From positions 1 through 15,058 of the forward strand of contig JADGMZ010000270.1 in NCBI GenBank assembly GCA_015234495.1: a stretch of DNA of 15,058 nt, given 5' to 3'. Positions 15,026 to 15,058 of this stretch are shown one piece after another. Origin of the DNA: Brevundimonas sp. (GTDB lineage Bacteria; Pseudomonadota; Alphaproteobacteria; Caulobacterales; Caulobacteraceae). The notes under the pieces are model-generated. The model worked only from the letters and a program-made list of their open reading frames with translations, was not told where the DNA came from and ran no database searches. Every line of letters starts with the position of its first letter. The first letter of the stretch is position 1. The position numbers and the translations under genes were made by a program.

Positions 15026-15058
15026 CTCGGGCACCCATGGTTTTTTTGAGGCTTATCT

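Noticed and set aside
15011..15047. Hairpin GGGCGCCC/GGGCACCC followed by a T7 run, looking like a plus-strand terminator
   Set aside because: One mismatch in the stem, extra bases before the T-run, and no plus-strand gene upstream that would need it. It lies in the 5' region of the minus-strand GT4 gene.

Overview
The window is a very GC-rich alphaproteobacterial segment. Its gene content and order point to the Caulobacterales, most likely a Brevundimonas-like organism: ftsW-murG, a DciA/DsbA/DsbA/smc run divergent from mutY, a CDSR-type GT26 glycosyltransferase, and strong G/C bias at third codon positions. This assignment is an inference from protein character, not a database match. The first 32 bases form a perfect fold-back, and ftsW is cut at the left edge, so position 1 looks like a contig end.

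Layout. (1) 1-2007 (+): 3' three quarters of ftsW and complete murG, the lipid II synthesis and polymerisation part of the division/cell-wall cluster. The cluster stops here: a secreted orphan protein on the minus strand overlaps the murG stop codon. (2) 2004-4484: the orphan secreted protein (-), then a divergent MscS-type channel (+) and a WecG/TagA/CpsF (GT26) glycosyltransferase (+). (3) 4485-4792: a 308-base non-coding gap between convergent genes, with inverted repeats and a boxA-like word. (4) 4793-10202 (-): read 5' to 3' on the minus strand, a DciA-family (DUF721) gene, a DsbA-like lipoprotein, a periplasmic DsbA-like protein and smc. The last three are almost contiguous. (5) 10203-11306: a 21-base divergent promoter region, then mutY (+). 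(6) 11307-11592: a gap between convergent genes with hairpins, three perfect 9-base tandem repeats and a cluster of five GANTC sites. (7) 11593-14955 (-): a GT4 glycosyltransferase followed by an amylo-alpha-1,6-glucosidase-like enzyme. A possible EcfG-type stress promoter lies upstream.

Functionally, the window joins peptidoglycan precursor synthesis (murG, ftsW), envelope functions (MscS channel, GT26, secreted orphan), chromosome maintenance (DciA-type helicase loader factor, SMC condensin, MutY repair) with periplasmic thiol-disulfide chemistry embedded in the smc operon, and an alpha-glucan or glycoconjugate module. All coding genes belong to known families. The less explained signals are the two structured intergenic regions, the GANTC/tandem-repeat cluster, the very short divergent promoter, the break after murG and the contig-end fold-back. 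No rRNA, tRNA, CRISPR array, insertion sequence or phage gene was seen.
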